From Cloacibacillus sp. An23 (lineage in GTDB: Bacteria > Synergistota > Synergistia > Synergistales > Synergistaceae), in NCBI RefSeq assembly GCF_002159945.1, contig NZ_NFJQ01000005.1, positions 172,195-236,194 of the forward strand: a stretch of 64,000 nucleotides of DNA, given 5' to 3'. Every line of letters begins with the position of its first letter. The stretch's first letter is position 1. Under the pieces are notes generated by a model. That model worked only from the letters and a program-made list of their open reading frames with translations, was not told the DNA's origin and did no database searches. The position numbers were made by a program, and so were the translations under genes. Below, piece after piece: positions 28,023-36,689 of the stretch.

Positions 28023-28047
28023 TCAGCCGCACCTTCCTCCGAACAGA

Positions 28048-28842
28048 TCAAGGAACGCCGTGGAACGGCGCGTTCGCCAGAACGCCGGCGCAGTAGAGCG
28101 CGAATACGAGACAGACCAGCAGCGGCAGCGCCACGTAGGCGGCGCGCTCCGCTACGGCGAGGCCGTACTTCGGGAGGCGGCGCGCGGGCGGCGCTTCCGG
28201 CTCAGGCTCGTCGTCGAACAGCGCGCGGCAAGACGATCGGACGCGCGCAAGAAGCGAGGCGTCGCCGTAGAGCGCGCCCCTGAAACCGAAGAGGAGGCAG
28301 AGCGCGAACACCCTGATGGCCTCGAAGCCTTCTCCGCAGCCGCGCGAGGCCGCCGCGTCGAAGCGCTCCGCGAGGTCGAGCTCGCGCCAGCTTCCCTCCG
28401 CGCCGCCGTCCAGCTCCGCGCAGGTCATATCCCCGGCGGCGGACTCCTCCGCGCCGTCGCGCGGCACGCCTCTGACGCGGCGCGGCGCTCCGCACGAATC
28501 GAGGCACTTGTCTAGCTCCTGATAAAAGAGCCGTCCCGCCTCCGAGGTGCCGAAGTATCTGAACTGGAGGCTGACGGCGGCCCACGACGCCGCATCGGCG
28601 CGCGGAGAACTCATCATCTGCTCGTCGGCCCACGCGTATACGGCGAGGCGCGCCTGCTCGAGCGCGCGCCGCCCGGCGGCGGACTGAGACTCTCCGGGGG
28701 ATACGGCGGAGCGCTCGCGCCCCGCGAGCTCAACGATGCGCGCGTTAGCCTCGGCGAGCGGCGTTTCAAGCCCCTCGGGCGCTCCTGCGTAGTGGAGCGT
28801 CTCCGCCATCAGCGGCGCGAACCGTTCGCATAACCCGTTCAT
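28048..28842 (-). CDS. tssL: T6SS membrane complex protein TssL (DotU-like)
   Basis: 264 residues. The cytoplasmic DotU/TssL helical domain (~1-215) includes the family segment LAVYAWADEQMMSSP and the F-x-YFGTSEAGRLFYQELDK helix. A single C-terminal transmembrane helix follows (~230-255). There is no OmpA/peptidoglycan-binding extension. It overlaps or nearly abuts tssK and pairs with TssM. Confidence 0.92.
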   Translation of the reverse strand: MNGLCERFAPLMAETLHYAGAPEGLETPLAEANARIVELAGRERSAVSPGESQSAAGRRALEQARLAVYAWADEQMMSSPRADAASWAAVSLQFRYFGTSEAGRLFYQELDKCLDSCGAPRRVRGVPRDGAEESAAGDMTCAELDGGAEGSWRELDLAERFDAAASRGCGEGFEAIRVFALCLLFGFRGALYGDASLLARVRSSCRALFDDEPEPEAPPARRLPKYGLAVAERAAYVALPLLVCLVFALYCAGVLANAPFHGVP

Positions 28843-28846
28843 GCCC

Positions 28847-30229
28847 TCACCTCTCGACTACCGTTATCTGGACGCGCAGATCATCAGGCGCGCCAGGCAG
28901 CATGTACGATATCTCCCCGTCCGCCTCGAGCCTGCGCCAGAGCGGGTCGTTGGAGTCTATTCTGAAATATAGCGTGTCTCCGCGCCTCGGCAGCCCCATC
29001 GGAGGCTGCTCGCTGCGGCGCATGCGCACGCCGGGCAGAGCCTGCGTCATCAGGTCGGATATCTCGGAACTGGGCGCGAGCTTGCCGAGCGCCGGCGCCC
29101 CCGCGAGGTCACCGCCGCCCGGAGAGCGCAGCAGAAGCCAGTAGTCGTAGCTTCCGGCCGAGAGAGCGCCGCGCGGCATCACGGCTGAGAACACTCCGGG
29201 CGAGGCGGCGGGCTCGAGGTCGAATATGAACTGCGGCCCCATGACCAGCGTGTCCACGAGGCGCATTATCACGCGGGAGACGGCGCTGAAGCAGCCGTAC
29301 AGGTCGGTGTGGTCGTATGGCGGGATCACGCGCGCCCCCTGCCGCGTCTCGCCGAGCGGAGACATGTCGGGCGCGAAAACCGAGAGCTCGCCCGCGATGC
29401 GGCAGAGCGAGCCGTAGACCTCCCACGGGTGGGCGTTCGGCGCGCTGAGCCAGCGGTTCAGCTCCGGTATGCTGCGCCCGAGCAGGCCCAGTATCGCTAT
29501 GAGGACGGCGCCGTGGCCCTGTATCCCCTGCCAGTTGCCGTCGTTCGTCGTTATCTTGTATTCGTCCAGATGGCGGTTGCGCGAGAGCAGCGTGTCGGAG
29601 ACGTCGTGGACGAGACGGTGCAGCGCCGGCGACGCGCCGATATCCACGCACGGCGGGGCCATGCGCTCGTCGAGGCGGACGCGCTCGCCGTCGCGCACGA
29701 GGCGCGCGATCGGCATCTTCCACAGAGCGCCGCCCTCCTCCTCGCCGAAGCAGAGGCGCATGTTGTAGCGCAGCGTAGAGACCGACATTTCCGGGCCGCT
29801 GCAGTAGTAGTCCGGCACCTCGTCCGGCTCGGGCGGCGCGGCGTAGCGGAAGTTCTCGGGCGCTTCGTCGGGAGACTGCGCGCGCACGACGTTGCCGCCG
29901 CTTTCCCGAAACTCCGCGATGCCGGCGTAGACTGTCAGCGGCGCTTCAGGGTTCGTCCACGCCTGCCCGAAGGGCCTAGGCTGGAGCCACGCGTTGCCGG
30001 GCAGCGAGACCCATTCACCCGACGGAAGCAGCAGTTCCATCGAGACGGCCTCGAAGACGCCGTTCGCAACGGCGTTCTCGTTCACCTCGAGACGGCGCAC
30101 CCCCCACAGGTACGGATTGAGCAGAGCGAGGGCCGCCGCCGTCCTCCTGACGTTCTGGATGTATTCGAGCTGAAAGTGCTGCGGCTGCAAAAACACGCCG
30201 TGTTCCCAAAAAACAGGATTATCGTTCAT
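28847..30229 (-). CDS. tssK: T6SS baseplate-membrane connector TssK
   Basis: 460 residues, usual for the family. TssK trimers link the TssFGE baseplate to TssL/TssM. The diagnostic N-terminus is present: VFWEHGVFLQPQHFQLEYI, followed by NPYLWGVRRLEVNE. The central region has LPDWYC-like VPDYYCSGPEM and the YDHTDLYGCF segment; the C-terminal receptor-binding domain begins near ~320. It overlaps tssJ by 11 nt. Confidence 0.95.
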   Translation of the reverse strand: MNDNPVFWEHGVFLQPQHFQLEYIQNVRRTAAALALLNPYLWGVRRLEVNENAVANGVFEAVSMELLLPSGEWVSLPGNAWLQPRPFGQAWTNPEAPLTVYAGIAEFRESGGNVVRAQSPDEAPENFRYAAPPEPDEVPDYYCSGPEMSVSTLRYNMRLCFGEEEGGALWKMPIARLVRDGERVRLDERMAPPCVDIGASPALHRLVHDVSDTLLSRNRHLDEYKITTNDGNWQGIQGHGAVLIAILGLLGRSIPELNRWLSAPNAHPWEVYGSLCRIAGELSVFAPDMSPLGETRQGARVIPPYDHTDLYGCFSAVSRVIMRLVDTLVMGPQFIFDLEPAASPGVFSAVMPRGALSAGSYDYWLLLRSPGGGDLAGAPALGKLAPSSEISDLMTQALPGVRMRRSEQPPMGLPRRGDTLYFRIDSNDPLWRRLEADGEISYMLPGAPDDLRVQITVVER

Positions 30230-30830
30230 CTATACCTTCACCTCCAGTGACGGTTACAGCCTCCGCGCTGAGAGAAACTCCGGCTGCGAGAGTTCCCGCG
30301 GTGTAGTATGTGGTTCTGCGCCGTTTCAATTTTATTACGGTCGTCCTCACGGGAAAAGGGACGTAGGCCGAGCAGCGAGCGGCGTCACCGTGCGCGTAGC
30401 CCGCCGCGGCGGCGAAATATTTCGCGCCCTCCATGCGGTCGAGTGTCAGCGAAATTTTTTCGCCCGGCTGGACGTATACGACCCTGCTCATGAGCGCGGC
30501 CCCTCCGAGAAGGTCGAGGCCGCCGCCGAGGAGCTTCGCCACGCCGTCGAAGGACGACGCGAGCTCGGAGAACTTGGCCATGTCCGAGAGCTGATACAGA
30601 CAGACCGTTATCCCGAGCGGCGAGCCGTAGGCGAAATTCAGGTCATTCGCAGCCGTTATCGCGACGGTGAGGCCGTCCTTCGCCTGGCTCCACACGACCT
30701 CCGAAGGCTTGAGCGCCCCGTCGGGCGGCGGCGCGGGCCTCTTCGCGGCCTCGCAGCGCGGCGCGGAAAAAATCGCGAGCGCGGCGAATACTGCTGTCGC
30801 GCAGAGAAGCCCGAAACGCTTAGGCGACAT
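30219..30830 (-). CDS. tssJ: T6SS outer-membrane complex protein TssJ-like
   Basis: 203 residues. N-terminal signal sequence (FGLLCATAVFAALAIFSAP), then a beta-sandwich domain with the TssJ order: LTVAITAANDLNFAYGSPLGITVCLYQL, a helix, then VVYVQPGEKISLTLDRMEGAKYFAAAAGY. TssJ is normally an outer-membrane lipoprotein, but the only Cys near cleavage sits in APRCEA, not a lipobox, so it may be a soluble periplasmic form or use another anchor. It overlaps both neighbours by 11 nt. Confidence 0.85.
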   Translation of the reverse strand: MSPKRFGLLCATAVFAALAIFSAPRCEAAKRPAPPPDGALKPSEVVWSQAKDGLTVAITAANDLNFAYGSPLGITVCLYQLSDMAKFSELASSFDGVAKLLGGGLDLLGGAALMSRVVYVQPGEKISLTLDRMEGAKYFAAAAGYAHGDAARCSAYVPFPVRTTVIKLKRRRTTYYTAGTLAAGVSLSAEAVTVTGGEGIDER

Positions 30831-31221
30831 CTACCTTGGCCTGCGCCGCTACGGAACAGAGACCCACCGTGTTGCCGTCGTTGTGCTTCGTCGTCGCGCC
30901 CTGCGAGACCGCGGCCTTGCCCTCGAGCGTGACCTTCTTCGAGCCGGAGACGAATTCCCCCTTGCCGATGAATTTCGACGATACGACGCCGCCTCCGGCG
31001 GTGCCCGCCTCGTCTCCGTTCGAGATCGCGGTTTGCGACTTCACGTTGAGCGCTAGCGCGCCCGATATGAATACCTTTTTGCACGCTGTGTTCGGCAGCG
31101 CCATATTGCACATGAATATATTCACGTAGGGGATCGGGACCGGGCCGCCGGGCGTCGGCGTCTTGCAGACGTCGGGCGCGCTGCTCATGCACGTCCCGCC
31201 CTGTAGTGTGAGCGCGAACAT
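30820..31221 (-). CDS. PAAR-like (DUF4150) spike-tip protein
   Basis: 133 residues. Matches the DUF4150/Tox-PAAR-like family: an N-terminal Cys-containing stretch (TPTPGGPVPIPYVNIF), the segment VFISGALALNVKSQTAISNGDEAGTAGG spread over ~50-75, and the core GKGEFVSGSKKVTLEGKAAV. PAAR-like proteins sharpen the VgrG tip and carry effectors. No toxin domain is fused. It follows DUF3540 by 2 nt and overlaps tssJ. Confidence 0.88.
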   Translation of the reverse strand: MFALTLQGGTCMSSAPDVCKTPTPGGPVPIPYVNIFMCNMALPNTACKKVFISGALALNVKSQTAISNGDEAGTAGGGVVSSKFIGKGEFVSGSKKVTLEGKAAVSQGATTKHNDGNTVGLCSVAAQAKVDVA

Positions 31222-31222
31222 C

Positions 31223-31813
31223 CTAGCCCACCTTTATGCGCTCGGCGTCGAGGTCGAGCATCGCCTTGGCGCGCACGTCGGCGTTCTCTGCGCGAAGGCG
31301 GTAGCTCGCTTCGCTCTCCACGCGCATACGACCGGCGCGGCGCTCGTCGAGGCCGTCCGTGCGCTCGGAGAGCTCGCCGTAATGTCCGCTCTTGCGCGCG
31401 ATGCGCTCGCCGAGCCGCCGGGCCGCGGTCTGCACCGCCGCGAAGCCCTGCAGCAGAAGTCCGCCGCCCATCGACACGACGGTTCCCTCCATGGATATTG
31501 AACGGGAGACTATGCTGGCGCTTTCGCTCTCGACCGAGAGCTCGCGCGCGCGGAGCGCCGTCTTCGCCGGAAGCTCGATCTCCGCCTCCGTGTCTCCGCG
31601 AACCAGTACGCACGTCACCCACGCTTCGCCGCCCGGCAGGAAGGCCGTCAGCACAACGTCGCCGCAGCGCGGCTTGAGCAGGCATCCCGCCGCGCGCTCG
31701 GCGCGCACCAGTCCGCGCGGCGTGCGCACGAGCATCGCGCCGTCGTCCCCGACGCCCGCTACCGTCCCCTTGACGAGCGCGCCGTCCGCTTCTATCGGAA
31801 GTGCGTATCCCAT
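31223..31813 (-). CDS. DUF3540 T6SS accessory protein
   Basis: 196 residues. The N-terminal OB-like beta domain (GTVAGVGDDGAMLVRTPRG) and WVTCVLVRGDT resemble DUF3540 members, which occur in T6SS clusters next to DUF2169, pentapeptide and DUF4150 genes, as here. The C-terminal half is helical and charged. Biochemical role not established; an adaptor between the PAAR-like protein and VgrG is plausible by context. Confidence 0.78.
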   Translation of the reverse strand: MGYALPIEADGALVKGTVAGVGDDGAMLVRTPRGLVRAERAAGCLLKPRCGDVVLTAFLPGGEAWVTCVLVRGDTEAEIELPAKTALRARELSVESESASIVSRSISMEGTVVSMGGGLLLQGFAAVQTAARRLGERIARKSGHYGELSERTDGLDERRAGRMRVESEASYRLRAENADVRAKAMLDLDAERIKVG

Positions 31814-31872
31814 ACCGTCTATCCCCTTTCCACTAAACCATCATCGTGCGTGATAAAAAATCTATAAAGCCG

Positions 31873-32862
31873 TTACTTGCCGCCGAAGCGGAAATTTTCC
31901 GCCTTGAGCAGTTTCTCGTCAGTGCCGCGCAGCCCGCCGGTCAGAGCGCCGGACATCGAGGCGCCGCCGAAGCGCACTCCGTGCCCGTTCGCGAGGGACA
32001 GGTCGGCGCCGTCGAAGCGCGCGCGTGAAACGTTCGCGTGAGACAAATCCGCCATGCGCAGCCTCGCGCGCGAGAGATTCGCGTAAGAGAGGTCGGCGCC
32101 GGTGAAATTCGCCTTCTCGAGCGGAGCGCCCGAGAGGTCCGCCAGAGCGAGCGAAGCGCCGGCGAAATGAGCCGCCGTCAGGTCGGAGCCGGTGAAAACG
32201 CATTTGTTCATGACGCTTCCGATAAAGCCCGCGAGGCCGAGAGAGCAGCGAAGGAATTGGGATTCGGAGAAATCCGTCTCCATCGCGACTATCTGCGTGA
32301 GCTCGCAGTCCTCGGCGGTCACGCCGCGGCAGGAGCAGCCCTGGAGCACCAGCATCGCGCCGCGCGCGCGCGTCATCCTCATTCCGTCGAGGCGGCAGCC
32401 CGCGCAGTGCGTCTTTTCTATATCCGTATCCACCCAGTCGGGCAGGGCCGTCTCCATCTCCATGAAGGTCGTGAGGCTGAGGCGTGCTCCGGGCCACGAG
32501 CAGCCGGAGAGCGCGCTCTCATGGAAGAATGCGCGCGTCATGTCCGCGCCGCCGAGCCCGCACTCCGTCAGCCTCGCGCGGACGAACGCCGCGCCGCGAA
32601 GAGAAGCGCCGGAAAAGTCGCAGCAGCCGAGCTCCGCGTCCTCGAACGTGCAGTCGGAGAGCTCCGCCCCCGTGAAGGAGCAGCCCTCGGCGCGGCAGCC
32701 GGTAAAATCCGCTCCCGTCAGCTCCGCTCCGTCGAAACGGCAGTTCGTCAGGACCTTCCCCGCGAACGAAAGCCCGCCGAGGCTTCCGCATCCCGTGAAG
32801 TCAGCATCACTGACTGCCTCCTGCGCCATTATTTCGTCAAGCCCCTTTACTTCGTCCGCCAC
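31873..32862 (-). CDS. Pentapeptide-repeat protein of the T6SS cluster
   Basis: 329 residues built almost wholly of A(D/N)LXX-type pentapeptide repeats, which fold as a right-handed quadrilateral beta-helix. They are clear at ~20-120 (FDGAELTGADFTGC) and ~205-310 (FTGADLSYANLSRARLRMAD), with a less regular middle. GTG start with GGGGAGG 7 nt upstream, 4 nt after the DUF2169 stop. Many Cys occupy repeat positions. Probably a structural cargo-adaptor component. Confidence 0.9.
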   Translation of the reverse strand: MADEVKGLDEIMAQEAVSDADFTGCGSLGGLSFAGKVLTNCRFDGAELTGADFTGCRAEGCSFTGAELSDCTFEDAELGCCDFSGASLRGAAFVRARLTECGLGGADMTRAFFHESALSGCSWPGARLSLTTFMEMETALPDWVDTDIEKTHCAGCRLDGMRMTRARGAMLVLQGCSCRGVTAEDCELTQIVAMETDFSESQFLRCSLGLAGFIGSVMNKCVFTGSDLTAAHFAGASLALADLSGAPLEKANFTGADLSYANLSRARLRMADLSHANVSRARFDGADLSLANGHGVRFGGASMSGALTGGLRGTDEKLLKAENFRFGGK

Positions 32863-32866
32863 GCCG

Positions 32867-35674
32867 TCACCTCCCCTTCCTCGCCTCTACTACGGTCTGT
32901 CCGCAGTCCGCGCCGCTCATGTCCGTAGCTCCGTCCGTGAATATGCGGCAGAGGTCCGCGCCGAATAGATTGCTCTTTGACAGGTCAGCGCCGTGAAGGC
33001 GCGCCTCCCTGAGCGAGCCGCGGAAAAGGTCTATCCCGCGCATCGAGGCCCCGTCGAGGCGGCTACGTGAGAAATCGCCGCCGCGCGCGGACGCTCCGGT
33101 CCAGCGCGACGAGGAGAGCAGGCAGTCCGTGAACGAAGCGCCGCCCGCCTCGGCTCCCGTGAAGTCCGAGCCCGTGAGGTCGCACTCCGTCCAGTTCGCC
33201 TCCGTCAGGCCGGCCCCGGCGAAGCTGCATTCGCGCGCGCTCGAACCGCGGCAGAAGGTCGAGCCGCCGAGCGCGGCTCCGGCGAAGTTCGAGCCGTCCG
33301 CTTTCGATTCGTGAAAATCCACGCCGCGCAGGTCCGCGCCCGAGAAATCTGAGGCGCTCACGTCACTGAAGGCGACGCGCGCGCGGCTCAGCGCGGCTCC
33401 CTGCGCGCGAAGTCCGCGCGCATCGGTATTGTAGAGCGACGCGCCGGCGAGGGCCGCGCCGGAAATGTCCGCGCCCTCGAGCAGCGCCTCGGTGAAGTCC
33501 GCGTCCTCCGCCGCGGCCGACGAAAGGACGGCCCCCTTGAGGTCCGCGCCTGTGAACGACGCGCCTTTGAGGCTCGCGCCAGCGAGCACGGCGCCCGCGA
33601 GCGAAGCGCCGTTGAAGCTCGCGCCGTCGAGCTTGGATTTTATAAACGAAGTCCCGGCGAGTTCCTGCCCCGAGAGATCCATCCCGGAGAGGTCGAGGCC
33701 GTCGAGCTTCGCCCCCGCGAGCGAGCCGCCCGAGGCGATGAGCAGGGCTGCGGACTCGCGCGAAAGCGGCGCTTCCGCGGCCCCGCGCACGGCCTCCGCC
33801 GTGTTTTCCACGGCTTCGGCGGATTTTTCCGAAACGGCTGGCTCAGCGGCTGACGCTGCGACGGGGACCGCAGCAGGAGCCGCGCCGCCGCCCATCGTCA
33901 CGCCGAGCTCGTTCATCTTCTTCTGTATATTTTCTATGCGTCCCCTTACGGAGTCCTTCGGGAAGCCGGCAGCCGCTTCGAGCCGCGACGCGTAGTCGAG
34001 CAGCTCGCGCGGGTCGTAGGGCACCTCCTCCTCGAGCGCGGCGGCGAAGCGAGCCGCGGCGGCCGGCTCCATACCGGCCTTCACGAGCTGCGCCGCACAG
34101 TCCGCCGTGCCGCGCGAGGGCGCAGCCTCGCTCTCTCCGACCGGCAGCGAGGCGAGCGTCTTCTTCATCCTCGATACGACGCCGGCGTCCGCTCCTATCG
34201 CCGCGCCGAATTTTTCGGCGTAGGCGTCCGAGGCCGCCTTCCACGCGGCCTTGTCCTTGAAGTCCTCTATATTCGGCACCAGGATGTCGAGCGCCCTCCT
34301 GACGGATTCTATCTGCGCGTCGGATACTCCGGCGCGTTTCAGCGATTCCTCGAAGGCAGGAGGCTTCGCCGCTCCGGCCCGGGCCGACAGCTCCGCCATC
34401 CGCTCCGAGAGCCTGTCTATACGCTCGCGCGTCTCAGCGGCCTGCTCCGCGGTCATCGGCGGCAGGCCGGCTTTCGCGAGCTCGGCGTTTATCCCGGGCA
34501 GGGACTCTTCAAATTCCTTACGCATGTCCGCGCGCAGCTCCGAGGCGGAGACGGCGAAGCTTTCCCCGCTTGGCGCAGCAGAAACGGCCTGCGCGTGCGA
34601 AACGTTTTCCGCTTCCGCGGAGGCTTGCGCCTCGCCTGAGGCGGCGTCATGCGTTTCTAGCTTTTCCGCCGCCGCGGCTGCCGCGCCGTCCGCTGCGACG
34701 GCGGCTGAGGCTTCGGCTCCCGCGGTCTCAGCGCGCGCGTGCGGCTCCACAGGCGGAAGCTCCTCCGGCGGCGCGGCGTAATCCGCGGCGGCCTTCGCCG
34801 GCTCGCCGTCTATGTTCAGCGAAACGTTTACCTCTTCTATGCCAGCGCCGGCCTCGTCGTCGCATTCGACGGCGGCGTGCCACAGCAGCAGGCCGACTGC
34901 CGCGTCGGGGAAGAGCCAGAGCGTGTCCGGCTGCGGGGCCTTGCGCGAGGCTCCGTCCTTCGTCACGAAGGAGAAGACGGCCTCCGCCCTCGGAACCGCC
35001 GTCTCTATGGACGGTAAATCCTTGTTAAGGTTGACGAGAGCTACCGTCTCGCCGCCGCGCAATCCTTTCGGCAGTCTTTGGGGCGGCTGAGACAGGTTAT
35101 AAAAGCCCCAGTCGAAATCGTCGGGGACGCCGGGCCATTTCTCGCGCAGCCATTTGCCGTCGTAGGTGCCCATACGCCCCATGCGGCAGGGCCACGCGCC
35201 TCGCGGCCCCATGCACGCGGGCGCCCCGTATGGCGCGGACTCGTCAGTGACCGGCGGCTTTTCGCCCTTGCCGGGGCGCGGGCCGTCTGGATTCTCCGCG
35301 TCGCTGCCCCACGTGGAGCTCCAGCCGAGCCCGGCCGAGACGAAGGGCTCGCGCCCCTCTACAAGAAATCTCCGGCGGCTCTCGCCGACGCGCACGGAGA
35401 CTATCGTGCCCCTGGACGGCGCTCCGCCGGGAGCGTAGGCGCGTCCCGCGAGCAGCCACTCGGCCTCCTTCTTGGGCACGCCCATGTCGAGGCATTCGCC
35501 GGGGGCGAGCGCGCCCATCGCGGCGGCGAAGGCCGCCGTAGGTTCCGCCGGACGCCCCGTCGCGAGGTCGAAGGCGAAGCCCGCCGTAAAGCCCATACGG
35601 AGCTTCCCATCCATATAAAAAGGCTGATACGTCAGGCTCAGCAGCTCATGCGCTTCTGTTTTCACAACTGGCAT
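32867..35674 (-). CDS. DUF2169 - pentapeptide repeat fusion protein
   Basis: 935 residues in three parts. The DUF2169 domain spans ~1-310 (e.g. TYQPFYMDGKLRMGFTAGFAFD, WPGVPDDFDWGFYNLSQPPQR, NLNKDLPSIETAVPRAEAVF). An Ala/Glu-rich linker with coiled-coil character runs ~310-640. A C-terminal pentapeptide-repeat beta-helix covers ~645-930 (LSGMDLSGQELAGTSF and similar units). DUF2169 proteins act as effector/PAAR adaptors in Agrobacterium T6SS (established), so this is probably a loading factor for the PAAR-like protein encoded four genes downstream. It follows tssG by 28 nt. Confidence 0.9.
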   Translation of the reverse strand: MPVVKTEAHELLSLTYQPFYMDGKLRMGFTAGFAFDLATGRPAEPTAAFAAAMGALAPGECLDMGVPKKEAEWLLAGRAYAPGGAPSRGTIVSVRVGESRRRFLVEGREPFVSAGLGWSSTWGSDAENPDGPRPGKGEKPPVTDESAPYGAPACMGPRGAWPCRMGRMGTYDGKWLREKWPGVPDDFDWGFYNLSQPPQRLPKGLRGGETVALVNLNKDLPSIETAVPRAEAVFSFVTKDGASRKAPQPDTLWLFPDAAVGLLLWHAAVECDDEAGAGIEEVNVSLNIDGEPAKAAADYAAPPEELPPVEPHARAETAGAEASAAVAADGAAAAAAEKLETHDAASGEAQASAEAENVSHAQAVSAAPSGESFAVSASELRADMRKEFEESLPGINAELAKAGLPPMTAEQAAETRERIDRLSERMAELSARAGAAKPPAFEESLKRAGVSDAQIESVRRALDILVPNIEDFKDKAAWKAASDAYAEKFGAAIGADAGVVSRMKKTLASLPVGESEAAPSRGTADCAAQLVKAGMEPAAAARFAAALEEEVPYDPRELLDYASRLEAAAGFPKDSVRGRIENIQKKMNELGVTMGGGAAPAAVPVAASAAEPAVSEKSAEAVENTAEAVRGAAEAPLSRESAALLIASGGSLAGAKLDGLDLSGMDLSGQELAGTSFIKSKLDGASFNGASLAGAVLAGASLKGASFTGADLKGAVLSSAAAEDADFTEALLEGADISGAALAGASLYNTDARGLRAQGAALSRARVAFSDVSASDFSGADLRGVDFHESKADGSNFAGAALGGSTFCRGSSARECSFAGAGLTEANWTECDLTGSDFTGAEAGGASFTDCLLSSSRWTGASARGGDFSRSRLDGASMRGIDLFRGSLREARLHGADLSKSNLFGADLCRIFTDGATDMSGADCGQTVVEARKGR

Positions 35675-35702
35675 CAGCTTTTCGCTCCTTCCGATAAAAC
35701 CG

Positions 35703-36689
35703 TCATTTCTTCCACGATATCTTCACCGGCTGCACGGCCTCGGAGCCGAGATAAAATCCGAGCCTCGCGCCGGCTCCGAGCGCCGCGGGCGGCGGCGTCC
35801 CGCCGTCCGGATGCAGCACGAGGTCGAACTCATGCGGCGAGTCGAGATATCTGTCCACCCGGTCGCGGAACGTCTCGTATCCGGCGCGCCCCGGGAGGAA
35901 CTCCCCGGCGTCGCGCGGCCCAGCTTTCCAAAGATGCACGCGGAATCTGCCCGAGCAGTCCGCGACGGACGAGCCGAGCACTGCGTCGTCCCCGAGCGTG
36001 CAGCCGCCGCGCCCGAGGAGGCAGCGCTGCCCATCCGGCACAGGCGCGCGGCGCTCGACGCACTGCTCGACCTCGACGTCGCCGCGTCCGAGCACGAATG
36101 CGATGTAGCGCTCGAGGCGCACCGCCGAACGCGGCCTCTGCGCGAGAAGATCGACTATCGCAAGTGCCTGCAGCCCCGGGTCGCGGAGCGTGTCCTCGGC
36201 CTGCCCCATCAGGCTGTACTGTATGAACTCCGCCGAACGCGACGCGCTCTCCACCGTGCGCCTCGGGATGTCGCCGTGGCGGTTCGCCGCGTAAAGCAGA
36301 TGATAAAGATGATTGTTGAGTATATCGAGGAAGTCGCGCGTCACGCTCTCGTCGTCGCGCGCCTCGTCCAGCAGCTCCTCGGTGTAGAAGGTCGGGAGCG
36401 ACCCCATCGTGCTGTAAAGCCCGTAATAGGGCACCGTTACGCGGAACACGCCCCCGCTGCGCCCTTCCCTGCGCTCGACCGAGACGACCTCGGAGGGCGG
36501 GAAGGCGAGTGAAAGCCACGGCACGACGCGCAGATTCCTGCGGAGGAAGAGGTCTATCCCCTCCGCCGTATCAGCGTTGAGCGCTCCGATCAGCCACAGC
36601 GCCTGGTACATCGTGAAGCGCTGCGGCTCGGTCATAAGCCGGCGTTCTAAATCAGCCGTCTGGTTCCTAGCCTCGGAGTCCATTCCCAT
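35703..36689 (-). CDS. tssG: T6SS baseplate protein TssG
   Basis: About 328 residues from the ATG at 36689 (MGMDSEARN), which overlaps tssF by ~43 nt and gives the usual short N-terminus before RFTMYQALWLIGAL (the RFxxFQAVRLL equivalent). A further upstream start would add Arg-rich residues read from tssF sequence. Family core: LSLAFPPSEV, VPYYGLYSTMGSLPTFYTEEL (the GLxGxxGPLPxxYTE motif) and DFLDILNNHLYHLLYAA. TssG forms the TssF2-TssG wedge of the baseplate. No strong RBS is visible, consistent with coupling to tssF translation. Confidence 0.92.
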   Translation of the reverse strand: MGMDSEARNQTADLERRLMTEPQRFTMYQALWLIGALNADTAEGIDLFLRRNLRVVPWLSLAFPPSEVVSVERREGRSGGVFRVTVPYYGLYSTMGSLPTFYTEELLDEARDDESVTRDFLDILNNHLYHLLYAANRHGDIPRRTVESASRSAEFIQYSLMGQAEDTLRDPGLQALAIVDLLAQRPRSAVRLERYIAFVLGRGDVEVEQCVERRAPVPDGQRCLLGRGGCTLGDDAVLGSSVADCSGRFRVHLWKAGPRDAGEFLPGRAGYETFRDRVDRYLDSPHEFDLVLHPDGGTPPPAALGAGARLGFYLGSEAVQPVKISWKK

